This document shows, piece after piece, positions 24,401 through 37,480 of a stretch of 64,000 nt of DNA (position 1 is its first letter; every line of letters begins with the position of its first letter). The position numbers were made by a program, and so were the translations under genes. The notes below the pieces were generated by a model, which worked only from the letters and a program-made list of their open reading frames with translations, was not told the DNA's origin and searched no databases. This DNA is from Lates calcarifer (lineage: Eukaryota; Chordata; Actinopteri; Centropomidae). The DNA lies in NCBI RefSeq assembly GCF_001640805.2, contig NC_066838.1, positions 7,272,601 through 7,336,600 of the forward strand. Direction: 5' to 3'.

Positions 24401-25120
24401 TTACTGTGACATTTCGAGGGTTAGCTTGTGTTAGCTTATTGTCTTACTGGGAGTTTGATGGGAGGCTCAAGCTTTGAGAGTTTAATGAATGATGTGTTAG
24501 TGCAGAAAATCAAAGGGCAGAATCTAAAGAGTAACAAGTCAAATGTGGACTAGTGTGTGTGGACTAGTGACTAGATCTGAGTGAGCTGCTGGGCCTCCTC
24601 TGCATGGTATCAAAGTTTCGCCCACTCATGATGTTTCTATAAGTGTCAGTTCATTCCCAGTGTCGTCCTTCAGCTTTTTCTTCACCATGCAAATGATGAT
24701 CCAGTCCGACATTTGCTCCTCTGTTGACCAGATCACTTTACCATTTTCTACTTTTCCTGCACACCTGCTTTTTTAGAAACTACGCAGCTGTTGATTTTGG
24801 CAAACCAGCTAGCTAATCTCTCTGACAGATTCTCTGAGTCTCATTATTATTCTTCACTTGCATGGTCACCTCTTTACTCCTCTCATTGACAGATGGCTGT
24901 ACTTCAATCTAATTGGAAACTCTCAAATCTTAATCAACTTGGAAAATTTAGGAGCCAAGTGTCCAATTATTTTTCATCCCTTTGACACTATGTGTTAAAA
25001 TTTCTATAAGCCTTTCGCTGCTGGCCTAAACACTGTCACAATCACTGAATTATATTTTTTTGTTTTTTCTCCATTAATGTATTAAATCGTTCCTACTAAT
25101 CTATTCTCTTTATCTTATAG
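21481..25120. other. No gene seen; unique DNA with T16 tract
   Basis: No convincing exon. A T16 run lies at 22793-22808. A small exact hairpin is listed at 22910-22933. The stretch 23520-23760 is a further weak candidate for conservation. A short direct duplication of TGGACTAGTG occurs near 24546-24570. Confidence 0.5.
22910..22933. repeat. Exact inverted repeat (10-bp arms, 4-nt loop)
   Basis: GTCATGTTGT at 22910-22919 pairs exactly with ACAACATGAC at 22924-22933 around a CATC loop. Confidence 0.8.
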
Positions 25121-25500
25121 CTTTGCTCTTGGTTGTGCTGCTTCCAATACAATCTGTTTATGTTCGAGATTTTATCCAATCAGATCTCAGCCCTCTGTTG
25201 CCAATTAAAAAAAAAAAAAAATCTGCCTTGAGGCCATCAGAATCAACAGTGCAGACACCTGTAATTTAAAATGAATGGCAATGAAACTGTTGCCTCGTGG
25301 ATCCTTTAACCAATCAGATTTCAGGTTGGCGAGAATAGGAGCCATCTAGCAGGCCATCGCTAACATCAACATTTTCATGTCATTTGATTGGATGGCCAGA
25401 GAGCGTACTGGTCAGAGGTAGCAAACCATATCTATAGCTACTAGCGCGAGTTAAAACATGTTAGTATAGATTTAATAGCTGTTTTTTCAACCCACAATGG
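25121..25500. repeat. Probable decayed interspersed repeat with CCAATCAGA words
   Basis: CCAATCAGAT occurs at about 25178 and 25310, and a reversed version (GATTGG) near 25387; an A15 tract lies at 25207-25221. The arrangement resembles fish DNA-transposon-derived repeats, but I cannot name the family and the boundaries are approximate. Confidence 0.3.
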
Positions 25501-25501
<1 letters not shown>

Positions 25502-25594
<93 letters not shown>

Positions 25595-25616
25595 ATATAT
25601 AGATATATATAGATGG
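25502..25616. repeat. Compound microsatellite (TA)34-(GA)11
   Basis: Pure TA runs from 25502 to 25569, then AG dinucleotides to 25590, then an imperfect TATA/GATA border to about 25616. Such perfect arrays are usually polymorphic, and the TA part is self-complementary. Confidence 0.97.
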
Positions 25617-28600
25617 AAAGCGTTAGTTACAGTAATCTAAAAGTATGTGTACCACGTCACAAATTGAAGCAATCAGGTACTAATAGTTTTAAATTGTCCT
25701 AGCTGTGTGTCACTACCATTGTTGCCGCAGAAACTGTTGATAAATGGGCCAAACTACGATAAGTAACTTCCTGTAGTCTTTACAACACTGACATGCATCT
25801 GCCTCTTCCTCTGTGCCTCTCTTGTTAGTTTCCTGTACCTCCCTTACAGTTTGAAAACAATAACTATTCATAGAGGGAACCCATCCTAATGGTACAAAAA
25901 AATTCCAAATTTTAACAACTAGATCAAATCAGTTTTTACCCACTCAGTTATAGAAGTAGCCCAACTGAGCTGAAAACTGCCCTGTCTGGTAACAATATGT
26001 AAACCAGCTAGCTGTTAGCTTTGTTTGTCTGCTACTGGTGCCTGACATATAGCACACATCTATCACAGCTGATCAAAACAGCTGCCTGCTGCTCCTGGAA
26101 ACAACGTTAATGAGAGTGGAGACCAAAACAATGAGCACAGAGTGGCAAAAAGGCTCTGTGGAGCTGAGGGGGACTGCAGAACTGGATAATAATTCTCTGC
26201 GGGTTTGTCAATGAAAACAACACATTTATTACAAGTTAGTTACTGTGACTAACCCAATGTTAATATAAATACTAAATAGAGCAGCTTAATGTTTGCCAAG
26301 ACAACAAACCTAAGAGCACATTTTCCATTAAATTGGGATTTTCAGTCCAGTTTTCACTGCTGTCAAATCCTGATTTACAGACTGATTGCAACTCACATTT
26401 TTTGTGCTCCTTCAGTAGTTTTGTCATTAAAACTTCCATACAGGTCGTCTGGAGCTGCAGAGCTGAACTCTCCGTCACCCCCACACTCTGCTCTTCCTCT
26501 TGTAGTTAAGATTTCTATTATCCAATCTATGTCTTCATTTTAGTGAAGCAAGATACTAAATTAGCTTAAATGACGCTGAAGTAGAGCACTAAATGGCCTT
26601 GAAATCAGCACTGAGTTATATGTAATTAATGTTAATAATGTTGAGAGCAGGCTTCTGCCAATTAAGAGCATGTTTACAAAATGTCTGACGTAGACAGGCT
26701 AAGAGACACTCTGACAGAGACAGCAGTGAGTTTCTAATCAGTGCGTCAAGTCTTGTATTGCACCACTTCACATGCAAAAGTTTATTATGAACTCCTCTTG
26801 CAACAAGACACAACAGTGTATCGCACTGATGATTTTACCTTGTGGAAGTTGTTAGGGCTCTGAAGCTGTCTTTATATTTTACAGCTTCCACCCAGTGTCG
26901 GCAACACAGAGAGGAAAAATGGTGCTGTTGTTGTCCGCAGGGAAAAGCCAAATGAGGATTTAGAGAGCAGCGAGGAATATTGACAGCCTGAGACTCGAAT
27001 GATCAATGCCTCCAAACGTCGAACAAATGCACAAAACTTTCAATTTGCCTGTGAATGAACTCAGTCGTGAGGAATATGTTTTTTTCAAATTATACTTTTG
27101 CACATTGTTTCCCGCATTTTCTCCTCCCTTGCAGTGAGAGAGGAGGTTCTCATCCTCCACACTCAATCCAACACTAGCCAGTGGAGGAGTCACTATTACG
27201 CCGACTAGACTGAGATTCTTTACAGAGCTTACAACCTGGTCATATGTTGTTGGAACATACTCCATCTGCTCTTTGCTGCTATGACACCTCCCAGCCCATC
27301 ATCAATCCCTATGTAAGCCTCTGTTCATCCCTTGTTCCCTGACCCTTCTTCCTTTGTCCAGCACACACCACTAGTAGTTTCATTGAGGAAACCCATGATC
27401 AAAAATATAGGTTGATAACCTAATTTTTCACCACACATAAAAAACTAGAGATAAAAATAACCATTAATAAAAAGCATCTTGGAATCAGTGTTGTTCTGTT
27501 TCTGTCTGTAATCTGTCCGTCATCTGACAGTCTTGGAAGAAACTGATTTACCAACTAGATTCATCTGTGTAACATTAATGGCACTTTCAGGCAGCTCTCC
27601 ATTGTGTGGCTACTGGAAGGAATGCAGTGAGTTCAAGGATTAAGTGTCACCAGTAAACCATCTAAATCTTCCTCTTGATATTTTCTGAAGAAATATCACT
27701 AAGATATCTGATGTTTCAGATTCTTCTCTCAAGCTAAACCCAGACAGTGAACTGTATTTTAGTGAACAAGCGACAGAAGACTGAATTCAGCTTCTGAATG
27801 ATTTCTGTTCATATAGCTTGAGTCGGTCTGTTGTAATTATTGCAGTAACGTGTGTGATTAGTTAATCACTACCTTCTCCACTAACCTCTCAATGGACGAG
27901 AATGATAATCATGTTAACTGAAACTGAAAATTAGACTAAATCCTCAGGTTTTGTTGACTAAAACTAGACTAAAACTAAAATTTGACTTAAACTAATATAT
28001 ATTTTTGTTAGAAGATTAAAATTAAATCTAAATCAGGGCCCAAACTTAACATTGACCCACACTCAGCCTCTCATAGCTGCCACTAATTTCTGTACAAAAT
28101 CTTATGATCTTTCTATGTTAAGTGATAGTTCACATTAAGGATGTACCATTTTGTCTTTGCATTGCTGCTATAATTGAACATTTTCTCTGACAAGATCCTG
28201 ATAGCCAGTTCCCAGTACAGCACCCTTTTATAGTTTTCATTCAGAAGTTATCATTTCATTGTGGCTTTAAAATTTAAAAATTTAAAAATAATCTGATGTT
28301 ATAGATCTCCTGTCCTGTGCCTGGTTTACACCTGTCCCCAGTGCAGAGTCTTGCTCTCTGACTGATTGACATTTGGATTGTAATGGAGATGCAGGAGCTT
28401 CCAGAGGTGGTTTTATAAAGTGCAGATCTCAGAGGAGGTTTGACAGTTCTGTGCAGAGTGGTAGATGACATGGCCTCATTGGAAATGATTTTTGTAGCCA
28501 AGCAATGGAAACATCACCTTCTCTCTCTGGTTGCTGAGGGAAGGACAAAGTAAAAGGTATAATGCCATGCTAACCTTGTACAATAAAAGGCATTAACACT

Positions 28601-29755
28601 ATATTTTAACCATGTGTAAAGTGGGACAGACTTGTTTGTTTCCATCTCAGCAGTTCACAAGAGGCACTTCCTGGTCTCCAGGTAACACTGTGTGGTTTCA
28701 TCTCCTCCTAAACAATTCTCAGAGCACTTATCATTCATTTTTTCCTCCTGGTGTCAAGTGGGCCTGACCTCAAAAAATCTCTACATCAGTGAATTAGCGC
28801 TTGCTAATGGAATACTCTGCACTCACACTCCATAATGTTTTACATGACTCAGCCTTTATGCAAACTTTCTGCTTACTAAAAGACTTACTGTGCATCAGTG
28901 GGCATGTTTACTGTACCATCCTCCAAACAGGAGATAAAAGAGAGAAACGTTGGGTGCAGGCAGGCAGAGAAATCTTTGTGGATTGTTTTCACCCAGGCTG
29001 AGCTCAGGCTGTGGAATTTGTCAGGCAGTGATTATTGTAGAATCCTATTTACTCTCCATTAGATGCATAAACGTTGCGATTACGTGAGCGGACGTGTAAG
29101 TGCGTGTGAAGTGCTTTTTGGCTCGGGTGTTATGAACACTGTTGCTACAATACGTTTGCAATGCACAGGCACAGCGCCTGACAGGAAGTAAATTCCGGTG
29201 GTTTAGGGATAATGAGAAGCCCTGAGTGTGAAGGAGGCATCATCTGTCTCTTTGGTCTTGTTTGCTGAGCTGGTGGTTTCTCCCTTAATAACTCAACCCC
29301 CATGTACAGTAAACCAGACCTCCCTGACAGGGATCAGCTCCATCCACATCACAGAGAGCCAGGGAGGGCATAGAGAAGGGGGGGCACAAAGATGAGAGAA
29401 ATCATGGAGTGGTAAAAACCACTGAATCACTAAGTGAAGTGACTACTTGCCCTGTAACTTGGCTTTTCAAAGCTGGGGCAGATTGTTGAGCAGACAGACA
29501 GCAGCAAAGAAACTCAGATGGTACAATTCTGGGAGTCAATATAAGAGAAATAAATTACTGAGTTGTCTGTATGCCAAGATGAATGCTCTGAAGCCAACAC
29601 AAACAACCTATGAAATGGCAGAACTGCGACCAAATGACCTCAAACATACAGACAGGTGACAAATTAAATAAGAAACCTAGCTCTTTCTAACACACTTCAT
29701 GTTAGGTTTTACTCTCATTTCATTCACCACGTCAGTACATAATATTAAGAATCTA
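25617..29755. other. No gene seen; weak repeat traces
   Basis: No coding exon. 25965-26250 reads like a decayed fish repeat (CTAGCTGTTAGCTTTG...), with low confidence. 27925-28025 is rich in degenerate ACTAAAACT units. The block near 29040-29130 retains CpGs and may be conserved. Confidence 0.45.
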
Positions 29756-30010
29756 AAGAAGGTTTTAGGAGTCCTTAACAAGGTTCTAGTGGTTATTGAG
29801 GAGGTTCTCAGGATCGTTTAGGATGTTTTAGTGGTGGATGAGATGGTTCTAGATGTCTTTTAGAAGGCTCAGAGGGATGTTAGGAGGTTGTAGTGGCCAC
29901 TGAGGAGGGTAAATAGGTCCTCTGGGAGGTTTAAGTGGTCCATCTTAGTTGTCCTTTAGGAGGCTTCTATTGGGCCTTTAAGATATTTTAGGGATCCTCT
30001 GGGTGGTTTA
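29756..30010 (+). repeat. Degenerate minisatellite, ~12 units of ~21 bp
   Basis: The stretch splits into consecutive units of 20-23 bp of the form AGGAGGTTCTAGTGGTCCTTT. Examples start at 29756, 29799, 29820, 29841 and 29881. Unit starts are marked by A(A/G)GA(A/T)GGTT or similar. Units differ strongly from each other, so the array is old. In one frame seven-codon periodicity gives Val/Leu-rich translations, but stops interrupt all frames, so I do not call it coding. Confidence 0.8.
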
Positions 30011-31588
30011 ACACACAAGGGAGATTCTGCAGTGATGTGTTAGACTGCGTTCCTCTGCCACCATTAGCAAAACACCAAATGAGGGTATGTCCTTTCATCC
30101 CCTCAGTGGTGTTAACAGAATACACTTGACAAATTCATGGCAAGGATCACTGAAGTCTTGGGAAGGTTGTTGTTGAACATCACATTACTAACACACTGTG
30201 GTTTCTTTTCCTTTAATTTGTCCCCATCTTGGCATTTCTCTATGGCTGTTTGTTTGTCATTTATTGGCTGACCATAGTCAAATCATCCCTTGAAGACCAT
30301 AAATGTGTACTAGCAATCTGACTGGTTGTCAAGGTATATAGTTCTTATCCCCTTCTTGTTGGCCCTGGGTCTGAATGATTCATGGGGCTGAGATCAAAAA
30401 AGAGGACCTGAAACATTTTCCAGGGATTGTAGATGTTTTTGGTGTCAGCGCTGGAGTTAAGCTGGTTTCAGGGCCCAGATTTTCTCCTGGTGCACCTGGC
30501 TGTTAGACTGCATTTGTCAAACGGTTACTGATCTCAGACAACAGCAATGGACAGGAGGTGGACAAATTCAGCATAAACTAAAGCAAACACACTTTTTTAA
30601 GAATCTGTGAAATTCAATGTTCACACAGAGTTCAGACCACAAAAACAAATCTCTGTCTGTGAATCATACCTGCCACGTCCACTGTGACATAAACTTTAAT
30701 CACACCTCAAACGCATCACTCAGTGTACTGCTGAGCAGATAGAAATTTGTAGTGTTGACATCTTCACTCTAGCATTTCAGCAGGTTCGCTCTGTGCTGAA
30801 AAAATGATGACAGAAGAGTCAAAACAAATTGATGTGCTCCTAATCTGCATATTGATTGGGAACTTCATCAGGCATCCCTAATGAGCACACAGAAAAGACT
30901 TGGAAGATGAGATTGGTGATTATGATGAAGTTGCCATTCAGAATCATACGTGGCTCTCCAAATCAAGATCCACACACATTTAAACATAATCAATTACAAT
31001 GTTCCTTCACATCTACAACTGGGAGTGCTCTCTGCAGATGTCTATAAGATGGCTGTTTAGAAGCTGATTTAAATAATAACCTCATGTCATGTTTAAAATG
31101 CTCAGATCAGTACTGTCTGTAATTTACAGTTGTTGCTGAATGACTTGTCAGAAGCTGTGTAGCAAATCATTACAGACCAAATCACTTGTGCTGATAATTC
31201 AAGTGGAATTTCATTAATTCCCTTCTACATTATTATGGTGTTCTGGTGGCTAAGCTTTTATATCCCACGAAAAGTAAAAACAAGTCTAGGGGTCGACAGT
31301 CAACCTAGCAGCTCTGTGAGCCTGTACTCAGGAACAGAGGTGCTTTGAGCGCATGCTATTATGCTGAAGTCTATTTCAGTCACCATTCTGTTAACACTGC
31401 ATTTGCACACACATTTAGTGCTTACCACAGTGTACAGCTAAGGCAGATGTGGATTATTTTTGCATTTGGTCATAAACCAAAGAACTGGACAAATAGAATA
31501 TTTGATTTGATAATGTTGATCAATGAAAGGGAACATGACTGAATCAAACTCCACAGAAATACATCCGATGAATCAAGACATTTAATTC
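30011..31588. other. No gene seen
   Basis: Unique-looking DNA with no convincing exon. Confidence 0.55.
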
Positions 31589-31787
31589 TGAACCAAAAAT
31601 GTCAACCTAGAGGAAAAGTCAGAGGCTCATTGACATCTGTAGGATTCATCCCTTCCTCTAAATGTAGAGAATTTTATGGTAATCCATGAAAGAGTTGTTG
31701 AGGTATTTTACTGTGGAACAAAGTAGTGGAGTAGGCCAACCTACATTGCCATCTCCTGAGCCATACTGCTGGCATAACTAAAACACT
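31589..31787 (-). repeat. Dispersed fish repeat, inverted copy
   Basis: Read on the minus strand it has the family order: a TTTTAGTTATGCC head, CAATGTAGGTTGGCC, an AAATACCTCAACAACTCTTT block, then GGATTACCATAAAATTCTC and GACTTTTCCTCTAGGTTGAC. Same family as 15087-15612 in the opposite orientation. Confidence 0.65.
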
Positions 31788-32430
31788 GACAAAGCTTCCT
31801 CATTGCATCATAAAGCCAAAAAACAATAAGAAAAACAATAAAAAATAAAAACAAAACAAATACTGACTACTCCTATTGACAAATCCCTTGGCTCTAGGGG
31901 ATTCCACCACAGAGACTATACATTTTTTTGAGAATTGGGAGGATTTCTGCCATGCGGTGTCATTAGTGTGTCCTCATTCCCTTGTGTGCTGTAATCCTGT
32001 ACCTAAGAAAGGCTTTTTCTCCCTGGGCATATGTGTCCCCTGGTGTTCCTGAGTCAACCATGGCTACAGCAAACCAATTAAGTGCTATTCTGGAGTCCTA
32101 TCCTTACCTGACTGTCAGCCAACATTTGCACTTAGGGCACCCTCCTCAACAGAAACAGTATCAGTGCTTGAAGAGTGTGCTTACAGTCGACACTCAGGCC
32201 TGTTAGAGACAACACTGAGGTGACCACCATCACAATGGCCTCCTGATAATGACCTGTGTCAATATCAGCCTTGTTAAATAAATGAAGGAACACTGCAACT
32301 TCTGTAGTTGCCTTTGAGCACCACAAACATCTTGTAATGACAATATATGCACCACTGAGGAGACTGTTCATCTCAAGTCAAGGAGGCAACTGACAAAGCA
32401 GTATTGTCATTAAATGTATGTAAATGTATG
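31788..32430. other. No gene seen
   Basis: No coding exon. An A-rich tract lies at about 31818-31860. CCTTGTTAAATAAATG at about 32271 resembles LINE tails but is too short to call. Confidence 0.45.
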
Positions 32431-33020
32431 TACTTATCTAGTCAATTTAGTTTTTGAAAAGCAGCAGATATATAAGCATAGTACAGAGGCAAATGTAAAC
32501 AACAAAAGAAAATCAGCAGAAGCTAATTTGCAGTTATGAGAGATACAATCTAGTAAAACTACACAGATAAATTGTTGAGGGATAGAGCCACTCATGGCTA
32601 CTTAACTGATTACTTGCAGTAAATGTTTTAAATCTGTATTTAAAATGTTCCCAAGTGTGATCAGTTTTGAGTTATAGGGGTAAGAAAGTGAGGAAAGGCT
32701 GTCTGGGAGATTTTGCGATCAAGCACTTTTGAATTCCCCACAGAAGCATCCATAGTAATTGAGCCAAAAACCCTAAGAGGTTTGATCATGGTTCTGAGAG
32801 TCTTGGCAGTCGGGGCATGTAAGACATTATAAATAAGTTTAATATTTGCAAATTTAATGACATCATAAGTTAAAATGTTCAACTTCTTTAAGATGTTGAA
32901 ATGTAACTGGCTTCCAGTCCAGAATTTTTATCGCTTAGCTGTGTATGAAGAGTTTTGATATGCTTCAGAGCATGACATTCTGCAGTAACTCGACTGTGAA
33001 AAGATCACTGAATGCATAAA
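32431..33020 (-). mobile_element. Degraded LINE, C-terminal end of reverse transcriptase ORF
   Basis: On the minus strand the translation contains LDWKPV (about 32925), LNILTYDVIKFANIKLIYNV (about 32880-32820), then a TMDASVGNSKVLDRK...QTAF block (about 32760-32690) and GNILNTDLKHLLQ (about 32660-32620). Fish LINE ORFs end with exactly this succession: a WLPV-type motif, an Ile/Leu helix with an AP motif, a TR.S..G.C.VP.RK..F.Q.AFS block, then an FK..LK.WL helix. One frameshift separates the first two blocks and the TR and WNSLP positions are lost, so it is a fossil. The remaining minus-strand text down to about 32440 may be its 3' UTR. Clade not assigned. Confidence 0.55.
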
Positions 33021-36000
33021 AATCTTCATAACAAGGACTTGTAACCAGTTTTTAATGAATGTACACATTTGCTTCAGCTACTCAGGCCAACATTTTTCAA
33101 ACTTTAAGTAGGTATATAAGGTTACCTTAAAATACTGGACCACAGAGACTTATTATCTGTGTAAACAGTAGAAAATACATTGCATGGGAAAATGTTAATG
33201 AAATAAGTGAATATTATACACACAATTTTAAGAATGCAGAGGCAGAAAGAAGTAGGCCTAGCAGCTACTTAGTTACAATGCATTTTGTTGCTGTTTCTCA
33301 GCAGCAACTTCTACAACCTCTGGTAATGGGTTGTCCATTGATTTTTAGATTGAGTTCATGAACTCTGTGAAGGAGGCCGTCACCTGGACCAATGTAGGCA
33401 CATCAGTGATTGTTTTCAAGTCAGTTTATTGTAGGTTGCTGAAACTAAAGGTATTTTCTCTTAGTTTTTATGTTAGGGATAACAATCTATTACCATCATG
33501 AAACATGCAACACAGAGGGTGTTATCTTGTGTATATAATAAAATATGATGGGCAAATAGTTGAGCTGCTGTTCATCAACACACATCTCCAAGATGTAATT
33601 GCCATTTCTGTCACTCCTTAATCCTGGCTGTACTGAGCCCAGCGTATACTTGCAGATGGTGGTGAGGTCAGAACCTAGATGCCAAATGTGTACATCAGCT
33701 GTTTTTGGAGGATGGCTTGAACCTGGTTAGATGTTAGATGTTGGTTAATTCCTGCCCTGTCCTGCCTAAGACTATACTCTGCCCCTGGTTTTGAAGTTGA
33801 ACTGGAATAATAAAATTCCCTGTGGATTTGTTTGAGTGCCTCATGGCATTGCAGGTTGTGTTTTGATGGTTTTGTAAGAGAAATTCCATTAACAGTTTCA
33901 TCACTTTGTAACCTTTTTGGTGTTCATCTAATGGTTACCCTCCTCTGTTTACTGAGGTCTTTTATTTAAATCATTTTTTTTTTTGATCTTCATTCTTTGA
34001 TATATTCTTCCATTTCTTGCTCATTAGCAGTGGTCTATTCTTGCTTTGGTTACACAAGATATGTTTTATGTCTGTCTGGGTGTAGAGATAGCCAGCTACA
34101 TTAAAGGTCTTTAGTTTAACTTTTAAGCTGAACTGTACCACTGGCACATTCGTTTCATATACCAAACAAACACCTGAACACAGGGAAATACACGTGATCA
34201 ATTTACATGGGAAGATTAAGAAGACTCTGTACCATGACCATTTAGCACGTCTGGAGATAGAGAGATAGAGCCTTTTATCTCGTTTGTTTAATCCATATGA
34301 AAACTGATTGGTTTAATAGCAATGCCATTCCACAGTGGATTTACATGCTGTGCTCTGTTTCTTGGTTTATGTACAGATTTACTGAGAAGCTTTAGAGGAG
34401 CTGGTATGCATGGAACCATACTGGCTGTTTCTCCAGATTTTGTGCTAATCTAAGCTTGAAGGCTGCTGATGATTACTGCCAAAAGCAGTATCTTTCGTCT
34501 AACTCTCTGTAGCAAAGCAAAGTTTCCCAAACAATTCCTATACATCAGGGGATAATAGGATGACCCCAAGTGGCCTCAGTTAGTGTTAAGCTATCTTAGC
34601 ACCAGCTAAGTGATGTGATTTGGGACTTTGTTGCTCCAACTTGGTTCAGTGTCTGCATTGAGATAAACAAGGTTCAGATCCACCTCCTTTCATAAAACAC
34701 ACCTCACTTTATTTCTGTGGAAGTGCTGAGAAGCTTCAAAGCTTTTCAGATTGTTTATGGCTTCACTGATGGTGGCAACAGAATCAGTAAAGTAGCTTAA
34801 TATGCCTCTACGTCATCTGTCATCCTCACATCCCTTAACCAGTAGAAAGCAGATGTATGATCATATTATCAGGATGTGTAACTTATTTCCCAAAACCCTG
34901 TCACACAGCACTAACTCTTACAGACGTCGCTTCAGTGAAATTCACACAAGGTATGATGAAGTTAGGAATAACGTAGATACTCTTACAAGAAAATAACAGA
35001 TACCTGCCTGCCAGTCAAACAACAGAATTTCCTGTCATTACCTCTAAGCCAGAGATTGCTATGTAATTTCCACTCTAAGTACCTATCTTAAGTGATTGTG
35101 TGTAATTTCACTGCTGCTGACTTTAGGAGAGACTTGAACAAATATTTTTTTCAGGTTTTTCCCGAGTTTCTGCAGGGGAGAAGAAGTGATGCACTTAAAG
35201 GTTAGCAACTAAAACAACTGTCCATGGTGAGCAACCGGGGTGGGCACCAAGTCAGGAGAGTGGACGCTTTTTAATACAGAAATAATCTGTTCACCATGGC
35301 AACAACAGTGCTTTGCAGCCCAAGGCCAGCTCGGTGATTTGGCTTCACAGTGCCAGTATAGTGGGCAGTCATTGCTTGGGCAGAAATAACTGTCACTGCA
35401 GCATCACAACTCAATAGCTCTCTCAGCCCACACTCATTTCCTGCTATTCACATTTGTAAAATGTTGTACTGGTACTTGGCAACTGTCAATGGCATTTAAA
35501 TTTCATGATAGCTGCCTCCTCAAAAATAAATGAAGACATATCAAAATAAGTCAGTGTCGTGACATATAGTAATCCATCTATCAGATTAGGATTTGTTGTT
35601 AATGGATGTCATTTTAAAGTCGATTTTCATTTTAACCTTGCTGCCAGTTTTATATTGTATGGTCCCAGCCTTTGTGAGGTTTGGTCACCATTATTCAGCC
35701 CTCATGAAATGTGGAGTTATGAATCAGTCTTGTCAAAATGAAGCTGTAGAATCTCATGACTGAGTCAAGCTCACTCACTTAAAAACTGCAACCTGGATGA
35801 CTTCCTCTCCATCTCAAGGGCTCTTTAATGGGTCACTAAAGGTCAAGTGCAGCAAGTCACCTGAACCTAAACATTGACATTTTCCACTCGTACAGAGCTC
35901 AGGGAACACTGGGAGATCTGAGGGAGGCATGGATGAGATAATACAGCAACAACAAAGAGTATGATGTCCCAGGGGGAATTCAGAAACTTTCATTTAATAT

Positions 36001-37089
36001 TTAATGTTTTGGTGTTTACCTGGCCTGAGGAGACCTTCCACTGGGATGCAATGTAGGACTTTCTGCTGTCTGACTATCAAGATGTCCTGAATCATTATAG
36101 TAAAAATGAATCTGCTGCATCTATAATCTGAACATTTTCATGCCACATTTCTTAACCAACCAAATCGGACAAAGAAATTCTCCTCTGACTTTCCAGCAGT
36201 CAAACTTTTTCACCCCTCAGGCTGTTACTGAAGGAGATATACATGCAGAGATGAACCTTGAGTGGGAGTGCAACAAATCTGTACAACGAATAAGAATATG
36301 CACCCCTCAAAATAGTTCAAATTAACACTGGATAAAAGGTAAAAACTGAAGTCAAAATGAAAAATAAACTATTTTAAATCCTCCCACTACCTTTACATGT
36401 GCACAAAGATATCTACAGTGTATCTATGGTGTAAATATGTTACATAAATCATTTATTGCAATAAAACAGCTGTTGAGCTGTTTGAAAAACTCCTAACAAG
36501 GACAGATTTATAGACAAAAATATAAACGCATCATCCATAATGTTGCTTATTATGGTGTAAATATACAGTCAAGCAAATGTGGAAAATAGTTAAAAGTTTC
36601 TAATAATAAATGAACATTTTCTGGAATTTAAATGCATACATCTCAGTTTTTCTAATCATTAAGATTTTAGAAGTTAAAGCAGCAGCTTATGAATTCTAAA
36701 TAACTATGTAACAAAAACATAATTTTCTATTGGTACATGTTATACTGTCTCAGAGCATTGTCTACTTTAATTCATACCAAAGCACATCTGTGGAAATTTT
36801 TGAACTAGAACATATTATGGATACTTTGATGTTTATGTCTGTATTATGCATGTGCTACAAATTTGAATTTAGCTGTGGGTAAACATGTTTGAACTGAGTT
36901 TGATCTCATCTTTATGCACATAAACTCCTCTAATGATCATTTCTTTGGAATGGTTCCTATTTGTCCGCTGGTGATCACTAGAATATGAACTACAACCACT
37001 TTTTTTAGCTAGTGCTAACAATGTCATTTCTTCTAATGAGGTTGAATAAACGCAGTCCATGAAATGGAATGTGAGTCTCCATCCCAACG
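33021..37089. other. No gene seen; one candidate conserved block
   Basis: No convincing exon. 35230-35480 is clean, GC-balanced DNA and contains CCATGGCAAC (35294-35303), a half-site of the RFX X-box. The rest is AT-rich and unremarkable; 36300-36850 is particularly AT-rich. Confidence 0.45.
35294..35303 (+). promoter_or_regulatory. RFX X-box-like half site
   Basis: CCATGGCAAC matches the right half and spacer of the RFX consensus GTTRCCATGGCAAC; the left half (GTTCA) is imperfect. A candidate binding site only. Confidence 0.25.
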
Positions 37090-37480
37090 GCTCTGTGACA
37101 GCTACTGGCTTAATAACAGCGGTGAACAGAGCTGCTGGCCTGAGCCAAAAGCTGCAGCAGGGAGCAGTGAAGAAAAGGGATCTTTTACAGCTCCCATTGT
37201 TATTAATAGAACCTTATTAATTACTCACTGAGGTATTAAATATAGCACAGACAACAGGCCTCGGCTCAGCTGGAGCGCGGCGACCATGTGGCGCTGTTGA
37301 ATGCAAATCCGGACCTGGAACAGCTGCTCAGGCCTCAAACACCTGAGTCCACAATGGGCCAAGCAGACACAGGCCATCCTGTCCTCCATCAGCTGTAGAT
37401 TAGCACTGATTTGCCTTTTCCTTGGCTGTGCACGATTCAACGGCACCATGAATCTGCAAGCTTCCAAAGATCTGTAAAAG
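37090..37480. other. Candidate conserved noncoding block with octamer motif
   Basis: Clean sequence with two TTATTAAT(T) homeodomain-type words (about 37200-37222), a CpG-rich core at about 37275-37315 and an exact POU octamer ATGCAAAT at about 37300. No coding exon is evident: the 87-codon minus-strand frame shows no known domain. Enhancer-like by texture only. Confidence 0.3.

Noticed and set aside
32270..32290. CCTTGTTAAATAAATG as a LINE 3' end
   Set aside because: Match is limited to a few bases and nothing upstream on that strand looks like a LINE.
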